Positions 1-6,001 are shown, counted from the first letter of the stretch. The stretch: DNA of 9,670 nucleotides from Nitriliruptoraceae bacterium (GCA_007131525.1 SLQK01000066.1:1-9670); one strand, 5' to 3'. Numbers and translations are program-made. The notes: generated by a model not told the origin, from the sequence alone.

Positions 1-1930
1 GCAGCTTCGCCTCGTCCGCGTCCAGCCCCTCGGACTGCTCCTTGAGGCGGAGCTCCAGCGGGTCGGGCAGGAACTCGTGCAGCGGCGGGTCGAGGAGGCG
101 GATCACGACCGTCTTGCCGTCCATGACCTCGAGGACGCCCTCGAAGTCCTCCTTCTGCTGCGCCTCGAGCGGCTCCAGCGCGGCGAGCTGCTCCTCCTCG
201 GTCTTGGACAGGATCATCTGGCGGATCAGCGGCAGCCGGTCACCCAGGAACTGGTGCTCGGTCCGGCACAGCCCGATGCCCTCCGCACCCGCCTCGAGCG
301 CCCGACGGGCGTCCTCGGGGGTGTCGGCGTTGGCCCAGACATGCAGGGTGCGCTGCTTGTCGGCGTAGGTGAGCAGCTTGGCGACGTTCGGATCGTCATC
401 CGGGACCTCGAGCTCGACCTCGCCGACCACGACCTGCCCGGTCGTGCCGTCGATCGAGATGACGTCGTTGGCGTGGATCACGGTGCCGTTGACCGTGATC
501 TTGCCGCCCTTGATGTCGATCTTGAGCTCGTTGGCGCCGCACACGGCCGGCTTGCCGAGCCCGCGGGCGACCACGGCGGCGTGGCTGACGAGCCCGCCGC
601 GCGAGGTCAGCATGCCGGCGGAGGCGACCATGCCCTCGAGGTCCTCGGGTGAGGTCTCGGGGCGCACCAGCACCACCGACTCGCCGGCGTTCCCGCGCTC
701 CTTGGCCTCCTGGGAGGTGAGCACGACCTTGCCGACCGCCGCACCCGGTGAGGCGGCCAGGCCGGTGGTGATGGGTTCGGGCGCGTCGGGGCCGAAGCGG
801 GGGTGCAGCAGCGCCTCGAGCTGCTTCGGCGTGACGCGCTTGAGCGCCTCCACCTCGTCGATCAGGCCCTCGTCGACCATCTCGACCGCCATGCGCAGCG
901 CCGCGGCGGCGGAGCGCTTGCCGACCCGCGTCTGGAGCATCCAGAGCTTGTCGTTCTCGATCGTGAACTCGACGTCGCACATGTCGCGGTAGTGCTGCTC
1001 GAGGGTGTCGAGGGTCTCCTCGAGCTCCTCCTTGGCGTGCGGGAACGTGTCGCCCATCGTGTCGATGTGCTCGACCGCACGGGTTCCGGCCACCACGTCC
1101 TCGCCCTGGGCGCCGATCAGGAAGTCGCCGTAGTGGACCTTCTCCCCGGTGGCCGGGTCACGGGTGAAGGCCACCCCGGTGGCGGAGCGTTCGCCGAGGT
1201 TGCCGAACACCATCATCTGCACGTTGACGGCGGTCCCGAGGTCGTCCGGGATGCCCTCGATGCGGCGGTAGGCCTTCGCGCGGTCACCGTCCCAGGAACG
1301 GAACACGGCCTCGATGGCGAGGCGCAGCTGATCGTGGGGATCCTCAGGGAGCTCCTTGCCGGCGTCCGCGATCGTCTGGCGGTGCTTGGCGACCAGCTCC
1401 TCGAGCTGCTCGACCGACAGGTCACGCTCGCTGGCCACCCCGGCCGCCTCGTTGGCGTGCTCCACGTTGTGGTCGAACAGCTCACCGTCGACCCCGAGCA
1501 CCACACGCCCGAACATCTCGAGGAAGCGCCGGGTGGCGTCCTGGGCGAACCACTCGTCGCCCATGGCCGCGAGGCCGGGAGCGGTGTGGGGCATGGCACC
1601 GAGGTTGAGGACGGTGTCCATCATGCCGGGCATGGAGAACACCGCACCGGAGCGCACCGACAGCAGCAGCGGCGAGTCCGGGTCGCCGAGCTTGCGGCCG
1701 ACCTGGGCCTCGAGCTGGGTGAGCGCCTCGTCCACCTGGTCGAACAGGCCCGCGGGTGAGCCCCCCTCCGCCATGTAGCGACGACAGGCGTCGGTCGTGA
1801 CGATGAACCCGGGCGGCACGGGGAGCCCGATCCGGGTCATCTCGGCGAGGTTCGCGCCCTTGCCCCCCAGCAGGGACTTCATGTCGGCGCTGCCCTCGCT
1901 GAAGGGCACAACGAAACTGTCAGTGGTCAT
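1..1930 (-). CDS. ppdK: Pyruvate, phosphate dikinase, 3' end beyond the window
   Basis: Interconverts pyruvate + ATP + phosphate and PEP + AMP + diphosphate in the cytoplasm, through a phosphohistidine carried by a swivelling domain. About 643 residues are visible; the family has about 870-910, so most of the C-terminal PEP/pyruvate barrel lies outside. Visible in order: N-terminal ATP-grasp region (about 1-340) with LLSVRSGA (Arg93), SMPGMMDTVLNLG and LQTRVGKR (Gln333, Arg335); the phosphohistidine domain with GGLVSHAAVVARGLGKP (His450); and the start of the barrel with GIGLCRTEH (Arg556) and IRLLDPPLHEF (Arg611). These match the spacing of the Clostridium symbiosum enzyme from memory. Two ATG codons are adjacent (1931-1933 and 1928-1930). 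The GAGGA at 1936-1940 sits 2 nt from the first and 5 nt from the second, so the second is preferred. Odd point: the residue two before His450 is Val448, where Thr is usual. The identification is very secure. Confidence 0.96.
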   Translation of the reverse strand, partial: MTTDSFVVPFSEGSADMKSLLGGKGANLAEMTRIGLPVPPGFIVTTDACRRYMAEGGSPAGLFDQVDEALTQLEAQVGRKLGDPDSPLLLSVRSGAVFSMPGMMDTVLNLGAMPHTAPGLAAMGDEWFAQDATRRFLEMFGRVVLGVDGELFDHNVEHANEAAGVASERDLSVEQLEELVAKHRQTIADAGKELPEDPHDQLRLAIEAVFRSWDGDRAKAYRRIEGIPDDLGTAVNVQMMVFGNLGERSATGVAFTRDPATGEKVHYGDFLIGAQGEDVVAGTRAVEHIDTMGDTFPHAKEELEETLDTLEQHYRDMCDVEFTIENDKLWMLQTRVGKRSAAAALRMAVEMVDEGLIDEVEALKRVTPKQLEALLHPRFGPDAPEPITTGLAASPGAAVGKVVLTSQEAKERGNAGESVVLVRPETSPEDLEGMVASAGMLTSRGGLVSHAAVVARGLGKPAVCGANELKIDIKGGKITVNGTVIHANDVISIDGTTGQVVVGEVELEVPDDDPNVAKLLTYADKQRTLHVWANADTPEDARRALEAGAEGIGLCRTEHQFLGDRLPLIRQMILSKTEEEQLAALEPLEAQQKEDFEGVLEVMDGKTVVIRLLDPPLHEFLPDPLELRLKEQSEGLDADEAKL

Positions 1931-2045
1931 CATCGTCCTCGGGTGCGGTGTGCGGTCGGAGATCAGGTCACGGCTGGACCCGTCCGGCCTTCGGCTGGAT
2001 CGGGGCTCAGTCGACACCGCCTAGCCAAGCGCAGGCAGGGCACCA

Positions 2046-2084
2046 CGTCCACGGCGGTTGGGACCATCGGCACCGTCGTGGACG
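2046..2084. repeat. 12-bp inverted repeat upstream of ppdK
   Basis: The left arm CGTCCACGGCGG (2046-2057) pairs with the right arm CCGTCGTGGACG (2073-2084) around a 15-nt loop. Eleven of the 12 positions are Watson-Crick. The twelfth (2054/2076) is G-U in a plus-strand transcript but a C/A mismatch in a minus-strand transcript. It could be part of the tyrS 3' end, a leader element of ppdK, or a protein-binding site. The sequence shows only the symmetry. Confidence 0.55.
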
Positions 2085-2093
2085 CCGGAACGT

Positions 2094-2128
2094 GTCGGTG
2101 GGGGTCGGCGGGCCCACCCCACACCGAC
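2094..2128 (-). terminator. tyrS: Candidate tyrS terminator hairpin
   Basis: GTCGGTGGGGG-type stem: GTCGGTG (2094-2100) pairs with CACCGAC (2122-2128), and GGGG (2101-2104) pairs with CCCC (2117-2120) after one bulged base (2121), closing a 12-nt loop. On the minus strand it begins 6 nt after the tyrS stop codon. There is no T-tract beyond it, which is common for GC-rich actinobacterial hairpins, so the terminator role is an inference from position and stem strength. Confidence 0.5.
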
Positions 2129-2134
2129 CCGCGA

Positions 2135-3478
2135 TCACGCGAACCGCACCAGCCCGTACCGCTTCTTGCCAGCGCGGATCACGGCCGTGGACTGGCTGGC
2201 CAGGTCGGTCGGTCCGAGCCGGTACCGCGGGTCGTCGATGCGGGCGTTGTTCAGCCGCACGGCCCCCTGCTGGACCAGCCTGCGGGCCTCGGCGTTGCCC
2301 GCGGTGAGCCCGACCGCCGTCATCGCCTCGAGGAGCCCCACCCCCTCCCCGTCGAGTCGCGCCCGGTCCAGGGTGACGCTGGGGGCCTCCTCGAAGGCGG
2401 CGGTGAGCACCTCGTCGCTGAGGTCGGAGAAGGGCGCGTCGCCGAACAGCACGGCCGTGGCGCCCTCGGCCGCCTGCACGCCGGCGTCACCATGGATGAT
2501 CCGGGTGGCCTCGCGCGCGAGTTCACGGTGCGCTACGCGCGCACCCGGGTCGCGCTCCAGCTCCCGTCCGAGCTCATCGATGGTGTCGAGCTCGAGGAAG
2601 GTGAACAGCCGGAGGAAGCGCACCACGTCCGCGTCGGCGGCGTTGACCCAGTACTGGTAGTAGGCGTAGGGGCTGGTGAGCTCGGGGTCGAGCCAGACCG
2701 CGTTGCCCGCGGACTTGCCGAACTTGGACCCGTCAGCGGTGGTCAGCAGCGGCCACACCAGGCCGTAGGCCTGGCCCCCTCCGCGCCGACGGATCAGGTC
2801 GATGCCGGCGACGATATTGCCCCACTGGTCCGAGCCGCCGCCCTGGAGCACGCAGCCGTAGCGCTCATGCAGGTGGGCGAAGTCGAAGGCCTGGAGCAGC
2901 TGGTAGCTGAACTCGGCGTAGGTGAGGCCCTGCTCGCGCTCCTCGAGACGGCGTCGGACCGACTCCCGCGCGATCATCTGGTTGACCGAGGCGTACACCC
3001 CCACCTCGCGCAGGAAGTCGAGCACCCCGACCGGTGCGGTCCAGTCGTGGTTGTCGACCAGCAGGCCGGCCGCGCCCGCCACGCCCTCGGGATCACCGGA
3101 CAGGTCCAGGACCAGCCCCAACTGGTGCCGGATGCCGGCGAGGTGGCGGTCGATCGTCGCGTCGTCGAACACCTCGCGCTCGGTGTCCCGCCCCGAGGGA
3201 TCCCCGATCCTGCCCGTGGCCCCACCCGCCAGCGCGATCGGCCGGTGCCCATGGCGCTGGAGCCAGGCCATGGCCATCATCCCGACCAGGCTGCCGGCGT
3301 GCAGCGACGGCGCGGTCGGGTCGAAGCCGACGTAGTAGGTGACGCGCCCGGCGTCCAGGGCCGCGGCGAGCGCCACCTCGTCCGTCACGTCCTGGACGAA
3401 GCCGCGGGCACGCAGCACGGACAGCGCGCCGGGGGTGACCGACGCGGCAGGCAGGGGGGTGGACGGCGAGGTGGTCAT
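2135..3478 (-). CDS. tyrS: Tyrosyl-tRNA synthetase
   Basis: A 447-residue class I synthetase that charges tRNA(Tyr) with tyrosine in the cytoplasm. The Rossmann catalytic domain spans about 30-260. It carries VTYYVGFDPTAPSLHAGSL with the HIGH-equivalent at 60-63 (His60-Ala-Gly-Ser63), then LTYAEFSYQLLQAFDF (185-200), the tyrosine-site motif QGGGSDQWGN (212-221) and the KMSKS-equivalent KFGKS (252-256). An alpha-helical linker follows, and a C-terminal S4-type RNA-binding domain (about 380-445) carries AEARRLVQQGAVRLNN. Length and domain order fit the bacterial TyrRS group that uses KFGKS. The ATG start has a GAGG about 12 nt upstream, which is rather distant, but the protein aligns well from about residue 17 and no better start is visible. 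It lies 27 nt after a GYF_2-like gene on the same strand, so the two are probably co-transcribed. A strong hairpin follows the stop. Oddity: the second His of HIGH is Ser63. Confidence 0.97.
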   Translation of the reverse strand: MTTSPSTPLPAASVTPGALSVLRARGFVQDVTDEVALAAALDAGRVTYYVGFDPTAPSLHAGSLVGMMAMAWLQRHGHRPIALAGGATGRIGDPSGRDTEREVFDDATIDRHLAGIRHQLGLVLDLSGDPEGVAGAAGLLVDNHDWTAPVGVLDFLREVGVYASVNQMIARESVRRRLEEREQGLTYAEFSYQLLQAFDFAHLHERYGCVLQGGGSDQWGNIVAGIDLIRRRGGGQAYGLVWPLLTTADGSKFGKSAGNAVWLDPELTSPYAYYQYWVNAADADVVRFLRLFTFLELDTIDELGRELERDPGARVAHRELAREATRIIHGDAGVQAAEGATAVLFGDAPFSDLSDEVLTAAFEEAPSVTLDRARLDGEGVGLLEAMTAVGLTAGNAEARRLVQQGAVRLNNARIDDPRYRLGPTDLASQSTAVIRAGKKRYGLVRFA

Positions 3479-3505
3479 GGGGCGGACGCTACCTCGACGT
3501 CGCGA

Positions 3506-3739
3506 TCAGCCCCAGGCGGGAAGGGTGGCCCGGGTCTCCGCGGGCGGGGTCACCGCCGGCACCTGGCGTGCGGGCATCCACTCGGGCATGCCATCCGCCC
3601 ACACGTAGGTGTCGGGGCCGACGGTGCCGTCGAGGACCCGTGCCCGGATGTCGGCCAGGGGCAGCGGCCCGCGCTGCTCCCCACCGTCGAGGTGGTACCA
3701 GCGGGCGGGGTCGGGCTGGGACGTGCCGTGGTCGTCCAC
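3506..3739 (-). CDS. Small GYF_2-like (DUF4339-type) domain protein
   Basis: A 77-residue protein made almost entirely of one GYF_2-type module: RWYHLDGGEQRGPLPLADIR (13-32) followed by GPDTYVWADGMPEWMPARQV (41-60). It keeps the family's WY pair (Trp14, Tyr15), the Gly24-Pro25 turn and the two later tryptophans (Trp47, Trp54). Such modules are thought to bind short proline-rich or other linear peptides, and are more often fused to membrane or zinc-ribbon regions than found alone as here. The start is a GTG at 3737-3739, preceded by GGAG six nt upstream; an upstream GTG (3749-3751) would add four residues but has no Shine-Dalgarno site. It is followed by tyrS after 27 nt, a likely two-gene unit, though no functional link to TyrRS is known to me. 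No signal peptide or membrane segment. Domain call good, cellular role unknown. Confidence 0.82.
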   Translation of the reverse strand: MDDHGTSQPDPARWYHLDGGEQRGPLPLADIRARVLDGTVGPDTYVWADGMPEWMPARQVPAVTPPAETRATLPAWG

Positions 3740-3774
3740 GTGGCTCTCCACTGTTCACGGGGAACGTTGTCCGC

Positions 3775-3780
3775 ACGGTA
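3775..3780 (-). promoter_or_regulatory. Candidate -10 for the GYF_2-tyrS unit
   Basis: TACCGT reads on the minus strand about 35 nt before the chosen GTG start of the GYF_2-like gene. No clear -35 is seen. Just downstream, 3753-3765 carries a short inverted repeat GTTC-ACGGG-GAAC, a possible binding site. The call rests on the hexamer and its place in the divergent gap only. Confidence 0.3.
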
Positions 3781-3854
3781 GCGCTCCCCCCGGCGTCCTG
3801 GGAGCCCCTGTCACCCGTCCGTCGACAGGTCCGCACCGCACCGACCACCGGGGG

Positions 3855-3860
3855 TAGGGT
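3855..3860 (+). promoter_or_regulatory. Candidate -10 for the 74-aa gene
   Basis: TAGGGT on the plus strand, which would start transcription near 3867 and leave a leader of about 20 nt before the GTG/ATG start at 3888/3891. A -35-like TCGACA occurs at 3822-3827, but the 27-nt spacing is too long to support it. The same hexamer faces alaX at 4905-4910. Confidence 0.35.
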
Positions 3861-3887
3861 CGAGGTGTCGCCGACAAGGGCGGGGGT

Positions 3888-4112
3888 GTGATGTCCGAGT
3901 CCGACCGCACGAGGTGCCGCTGCGCTGTCCTCAACGTGATGAGCGGCGAGGTGGCCCGGGAGTACCTGCGCTACCACCTCGAGGTCGAGCGCACCGACGG
4001 CATGGGGCGCAGGGTCCACCGCTGTGAGGAGAGCGGCATCAGCTGGGTCGAGGAGCGGCGACCGTCAGGCTACGGCGACGACGTCACGGTGCTCCGCCGG
4101 CTCCCCGACTGA
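3888..4112 (+). CDS. Small uncharacterised protein (73-74 aa)
   Basis: I do not recognise this protein. It is 74 residues from the GTG at 3888, or 73 from the adjacent ATG at 3891. AAGGG (3876-3880) is 7 nt from the GTG, which slightly favours it, while a G-run at 3882-3886 is closer to the ATG. Codon third positions are strongly G/C and composition is balanced, so it looks like real coding sequence. Visible content, numbered from the ATG: three cysteines (9, 11, 45), with RCRC near the N-terminus and HRCEESGISWVEERR in the middle, many Arg/Glu residues, and no signal peptide or membrane segment. A metal site is conceivable, but three cysteines and two histidines are not a standard pattern. 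It is divergent from the GYF_2-tyrS unit and convergent with alaX, whose stop is 42 nt away. I see no clear terminator in that gap. Confidence 0.68.
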   Translation: MMSESDRTRCRCAVLNVMSGEVAREYLRYHLEVERTDGMGRRVHRCEESGISWVEERRPSGYGDDVTVLRRLPD

Positions 4113-4154
4113 CGGCAGGACCACCGCTCCCCAGCGACCACGCCGCGAGCGACC

Positions 4155-4877
4155 TCAGGCGTCGTCCTCCAGGGCCAGACGGATCCGCCGGAAGCCCCTG
4201 CCCTTCGACTCCACCTTGGCGATGCGGACCCGGCCGACCTCCAGCGTCGAGGCCACGTGGGTCCCGCCGTCGGCCTGGCGGTCCAGTCCGACGATGTCCA
4301 CGACCCGCACCTCGGTGAGCGAGGCCGGCAACAGCGAGATCTTCGTGCGGATCAGGGAGGGATCCTGGTCGGCCACCTCCCGGGGCAGGAAGGCGATCTC
4401 CACGGGCCGGGCCGCCGCCAGCTGGGCGTTGAGCTCGGTCTCCAGGGGCTCCTTGTCCTCGGGGTCCCAGTCGGGCAGCTCGAAGTCCAGCCGGCCGACG
4501 CCGGGTTCCATGTTCCCGCCCGTGACCGGGCTGGCGAACCGCTCCCAGACGACACCGCACAGCGCGTGCATCGCGGTGTGGGTGCGCATCAGGCGGTACC
4601 GCCGCTGCCAGTCGACCTCGGCGTGCACGAGCGTGCCGGTCCCGGGCAGCCCTCCCTCGAGCCAGTGCCACACGCCCCGGCCGTCGTCCGCGACCCGGAC
4701 CACGGCGAGGCGGTCGTCACCGATCGTCAGCTCGCCGATGTCGTGGGGTTGGCCGCCCCCGCCGGGGTAGAAGACGGTCCGGTCGAGCAGGACCCGGCCG
4801 TCGTCGGGATCGACGTCGACGATGGTCGCGTCGGCGGCCCGGGCGTACTGATCGGTGGAGTAGAGGCGGTCGGTCAC
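4155..4877 (-). CDS. AlaX-type alanyl-tRNA editing hydrolase
   Basis: A 240-residue free-standing relative of the alanyl-tRNA synthetase editing domain. Such proteins hydrolyse mischarged Ser-tRNA(Ala) (and in some groups Gly-tRNA(Ala)) in the cytoplasm. Visible: the N-terminal glycine-rich RTVFYPGGGGQPHDIG segment (33-48), typical of the medium/long AlaX forms, the first metal motif HTAMH (His100, His104), and the second at QADGGTHVASTLEVG (201-215), with His207. In AlaRS and most AlaX proteins the second motif is CxxxH; here the first ligand position is Asp203, so zinc would be held by three His and an Asp, or differently. It lacks the class II aminoacylation domain, so it is not a synthetase. 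The start is GTG, with GGAG six nt upstream. It is divergent from the zinc-ribbon membrane protein gene across 69 nt. Family call firm; substrate not readable from sequence. Confidence 0.92.
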   Translation of the reverse strand: MTDRLYSTDQYARAADATIVDVDPDDGRVLLDRTVFYPGGGGQPHDIGELTIGDDRLAVVRVADDGRGVWHWLEGGLPGTGTLVHAEVDWQRRYRLMRTHTAMHALCGVVWERFASPVTGGNMEPGVGRLDFELPDWDPEDKEPLETELNAQLAAARPVEIAFLPREVADQDPSLIRTKISLLPASLTEVRVVDIVGLDRQADGGTHVASTLEVGRVRIAKVESKGRGFRRIRLALEDDA

Positions 4878-4904
4878 GGCGCGCTCCGTTCGGTGCCGGA
4901 CCCC

Positions 4905-4910
4905 ACCCTA
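4905..4910 (-). promoter_or_regulatory. Candidate alaX -10
   Basis: TAGGGT on the minus strand, which would place the start of transcription near 4898, about 20 nt before the GTG and leaving room for its GGAG site. It stands back to back with the plus-strand TAGCCT at 4934-4939, with only 23 bp between them, so the two promoters would share or overlap their upstream contacts. No clear -35. Confidence 0.42.
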
Positions 4911-4933
4911 CGTCCCCTGGCCGCGGGAGCGCG

Positions 4934-4939
4934 TAGCCT
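4934..4939 (+). promoter_or_regulatory. Candidate -10 of a leaderless transcript
   Basis: TAGCCT ends 7 nt before the ATG at 4947, so transcription would begin at or next to the A of the start codon. No Shine-Dalgarno site is present (GACGGCC lies between). This is the usual geometry of leaderless actinobacterial mRNAs. The -35 region is not recognisable. Confidence 0.5.
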
Positions 4940-4946
4940 GACGGCC

Positions 4947-5555
4947 ATGCGCTGTCCCCGCTGCTTCGACGACTACGAGCCCGGCGTCGCCCTGTGCGCC
5001 TCCTGCCGGCTGGAGCTGGTCCCTGCCGAGGAACTGGAGGGCGCGGATGGCGCGCCGCCCACGCCCGCTCCGCCCCGGCCCGACCCCGAGGCGATGACCC
5101 CGCAGCACCTCGGCCGCTTCCACCCGACGATGGCCACCGAGGTGCTGGCCCTGCTCGAGGGGCGCGGCATCGACGCCGAGGTCACCACCCACGACGACCA
5201 CACGGAGCTGGCCGTGGCCGGACGGTGGCGCGACGACGTCCGCGCCGAGCTGGTGCTCAGGTGGGATGAGCTGCTGGAGTCCCTCGACCCGGACGAGGCC
5301 CCCGGGGTCCTGGCCACGGGGGGGCACGCGGCGGGCTGGTTCGACGCGCCGCTGGGTGGCCACATCGACCGGGACGGCAAGCTGGTCGTCGACGGTCCCA
5401 GCGAGGACGACACCGACGGCACCCGCACCCTGGGACCAGCGATGGTCCTCGGCGGGGCGATCCTGGCCGTCAGCGGCTGGCAGGTCGTCGAGGCGCCGGC
5501 GCTGGTGCTCGCGGGGATCGGACTGCTCGTGCTGGGGCTGTTCCTGCCCCGCTGA
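4947..5555 (+). CDS. Zinc-ribbon protein with two C-terminal membrane segments
   Basis: A 202-residue protein. The N-terminus MRCPRCFDDYEPGVALCASC holds two CxxC pairs (Cys3/Cys6 and Cys17/Cys20), a compact zinc ribbon. A Pro/Ala-rich linker (about 34-50) leads to a soluble region (60-115) whose TMATEVLALLEGRGIDAEV resembles, weakly, the start of DUF2007-like putative signal-transducing modules. Residues 162-178 and 184-200 are hydrophobic and probably form a membrane hairpin ending in FLPR, with the ribbon on the cytoplasmic side. The ATG at 4947 is chosen because the ribbon begins immediately and a -10-like TAGCCT ends 7 nt upstream. Longer in-frame readings run antisense through alaX and are rejected. 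It is divergent from alaX and convergent with the DUF5318-like gene, with 5 nt between the two stops. Function unknown; a membrane-anchored adaptor or sensor is only a guess. Confidence 0.85.
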   Translation: MRCPRCFDDYEPGVALCASCRLELVPAEELEGADGAPPTPAPPRPDPEAMTPQHLGRFHPTMATEVLALLEGRGIDAEVTTHDDHTELAVAGRWRDDVRAELVLRWDELLESLDPDEAPGVLATGGHAAGWFDAPLGGHIDRDGKLVVDGPSEDDTDGTRTLGPAMVLGGAILAVSGWQVVEAPALVLAGIGLLVLGLFLPR

Positions 5556-5565
5556 GCCGGTCAGC
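5551..5565. terminator. Small stop-to-stop inverted repeat
   Basis: GCTGA (5551-5555) and TCAGC (5561-5565) are perfect inverted arms around GCCGG, and each arm contains the stop codon of one of two convergent genes. The stem is only 5 bp, so it may be a chance product of facing TGA stops, or a weak two-way terminator. Confidence 0.25.
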
Positions 5566-5935
5566 CGACCGCGGTGCCCCGGGCGAGCTGCCGGTAGGAC
5601 TCCAGCAGGTGGTGCCAGTGGCAGGCGGTGCAGACCTCGACGACGTAGACGGTCAGATCGCCGTGTCGCTCGGCGTGCTGCGCCACCGCCTCCCTCGGCA
5701 CCGCCCGTCCGGAGCTGGTCCGGGGCCCCTTGCCCTCGAAGACGTACACGACCTGCCGCAGCTCAGGACCAGCGCACAACGGGCAGGGCTCGTCGGTCCG
5801 GCTGCCGATGTGCACGCCAGCCCGCACCAGGTCGGGGTGGGCGTCCCGCACGTCGTCGAGTCCACGGCTGCCCTCGGTGACCTCCCGCAGCAGCGCACGG
5901 CGCTGCAGGCGGTAGTCCATCCGACGTTCGCGCAT
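5561..5935 (-). CDS. DUF5318-like protein
   Basis: A 124-residue protein matching the actinobacterial DUF5318 pattern as I remember it: an N-terminal MDYRLQRRALLREV (6-19), then DVRDAHPDLVRAG (28-40), a first cysteine pair in EPCPLCAG (Cys51, Cys54), the strand RQVVYVFEGKG (60-70) and a second pair in YVVEVCTACHWHHLL (Cys102, Cys105). The two CxxC pairs could form one zinc ribbon across the domain. The function is unknown; in mycobacteria a relative lies near a penicillin-binding protein gene, which is not seen here. The start is the ATG at 5933-5935, preceded by GGAGG at about 10 nt. A longer reading from a GTG at 5995 adds a Gly/Pro-rich stretch unlike the family and is rejected. Convergent with the zinc-ribbon membrane gene, divergent from the S9 peptidase gene. 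No membrane segment or signal peptide. Confidence 0.85.
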   Translation of the reverse strand: MRERRMDYRLQRRALLREVTEGSRGLDDVRDAHPDLVRAGVHIGSRTDEPCPLCAGPELRQVVYVFEGKGPRTSSGRAVPREAVAQHAERHGDLTVYVVEVCTACHWHHLLESYRQLARGTAVG

Positions 5936-5972
5936 GGCGACGGTGCCTCCGGGACCGGGCGATCGGCTCGCC

Positions 5973-5989
5973 GTCCCCACCACGGGGAC
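5973..5989 (-). repeat. 6-bp hairpin in the DUF5318 leader
   Basis: GTCCCC (5973-5978) and GGGGAC (5984-5989) form a perfect stem around ACCAC. If transcription starts just after the TAGCCT at 5996-6001, this hairpin would be at the very 5' end of the leader of the DUF5318-like gene. A second stem, CGGGGC/GCCCCG, occurs at 6015-6029. No role can be assigned. Confidence 0.35.
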
Positions 5990-5995
5990 CCACAC

Positions 5996-6001
5996 AGGCT
6001 A
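5996..6001 (-). promoter_or_regulatory. Candidate -10 for the DUF5318-like gene
   Basis: TAGCCT on the minus strand, the same hexamer as in front of the zinc-ribbon membrane gene. It predicts a start near 5989 and a leader of about 54 nt to the ATG at 5935. No recognisable -35. Confidence 0.38.

Larger units (their letters stand above)
1934..2134. other. tyrS-ppdK intergenic region
   Basis: About 200 bases between the tyrS stop and the ppdK start; both genes run on the minus strand. I see no convincing reading frame. It holds two inverted repeats (listed separately), a short stem at 1984-1998 that would lie in the ppdK leader if transcription starts upstream of it, and a poor minus-strand -10-like hexamer TAGGCG (2018-2023). 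The ppdK promoter must lie here if ppdK is not read through from tyrS. Confidence 0.6.

Noticed and set aside
803..1759. Plus-strand 318-codon frame within the ppdK region
   Set aside because: It is antisense to the PPDK coding sequence, which has every expected motif in the other strand; no ribosome-binding site or domain supports it.
1943..3781. Long plus-strand reading frame of about 610 codons antisense to tyrS
   Set aside because: It mirrors tyrS codon bias: a high-GC gene leaves its antisense frame open. The translation is low-complexity and matches no family, while the minus strand gives a complete TyrRS with all motifs.
4257..4946. In-frame upstream extension of the zinc-ribbon membrane protein
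   Set aside because: It runs antisense through alaX, and the zinc ribbon begins exactly at the ATG at 4947, just after a -10-like hexamer.
5936..5995. N-terminal extension of the DUF5318-like protein by 20 residues
   Set aside because: The added residues are Gly/Pro-rich, unlike the family, and the ATG at 5933-5935 has a GGAGG upstream.
3506..5995. Run of small unknown genes with zinc ribbons, considered as a possible defence or toxin-antitoxin module
   Set aside because: The genes are in mixed orientation with separate promoters, share base composition with the core genes, and include AlaX and TyrRS; no toxin, nuclease or transmembrane effector signature was seen.
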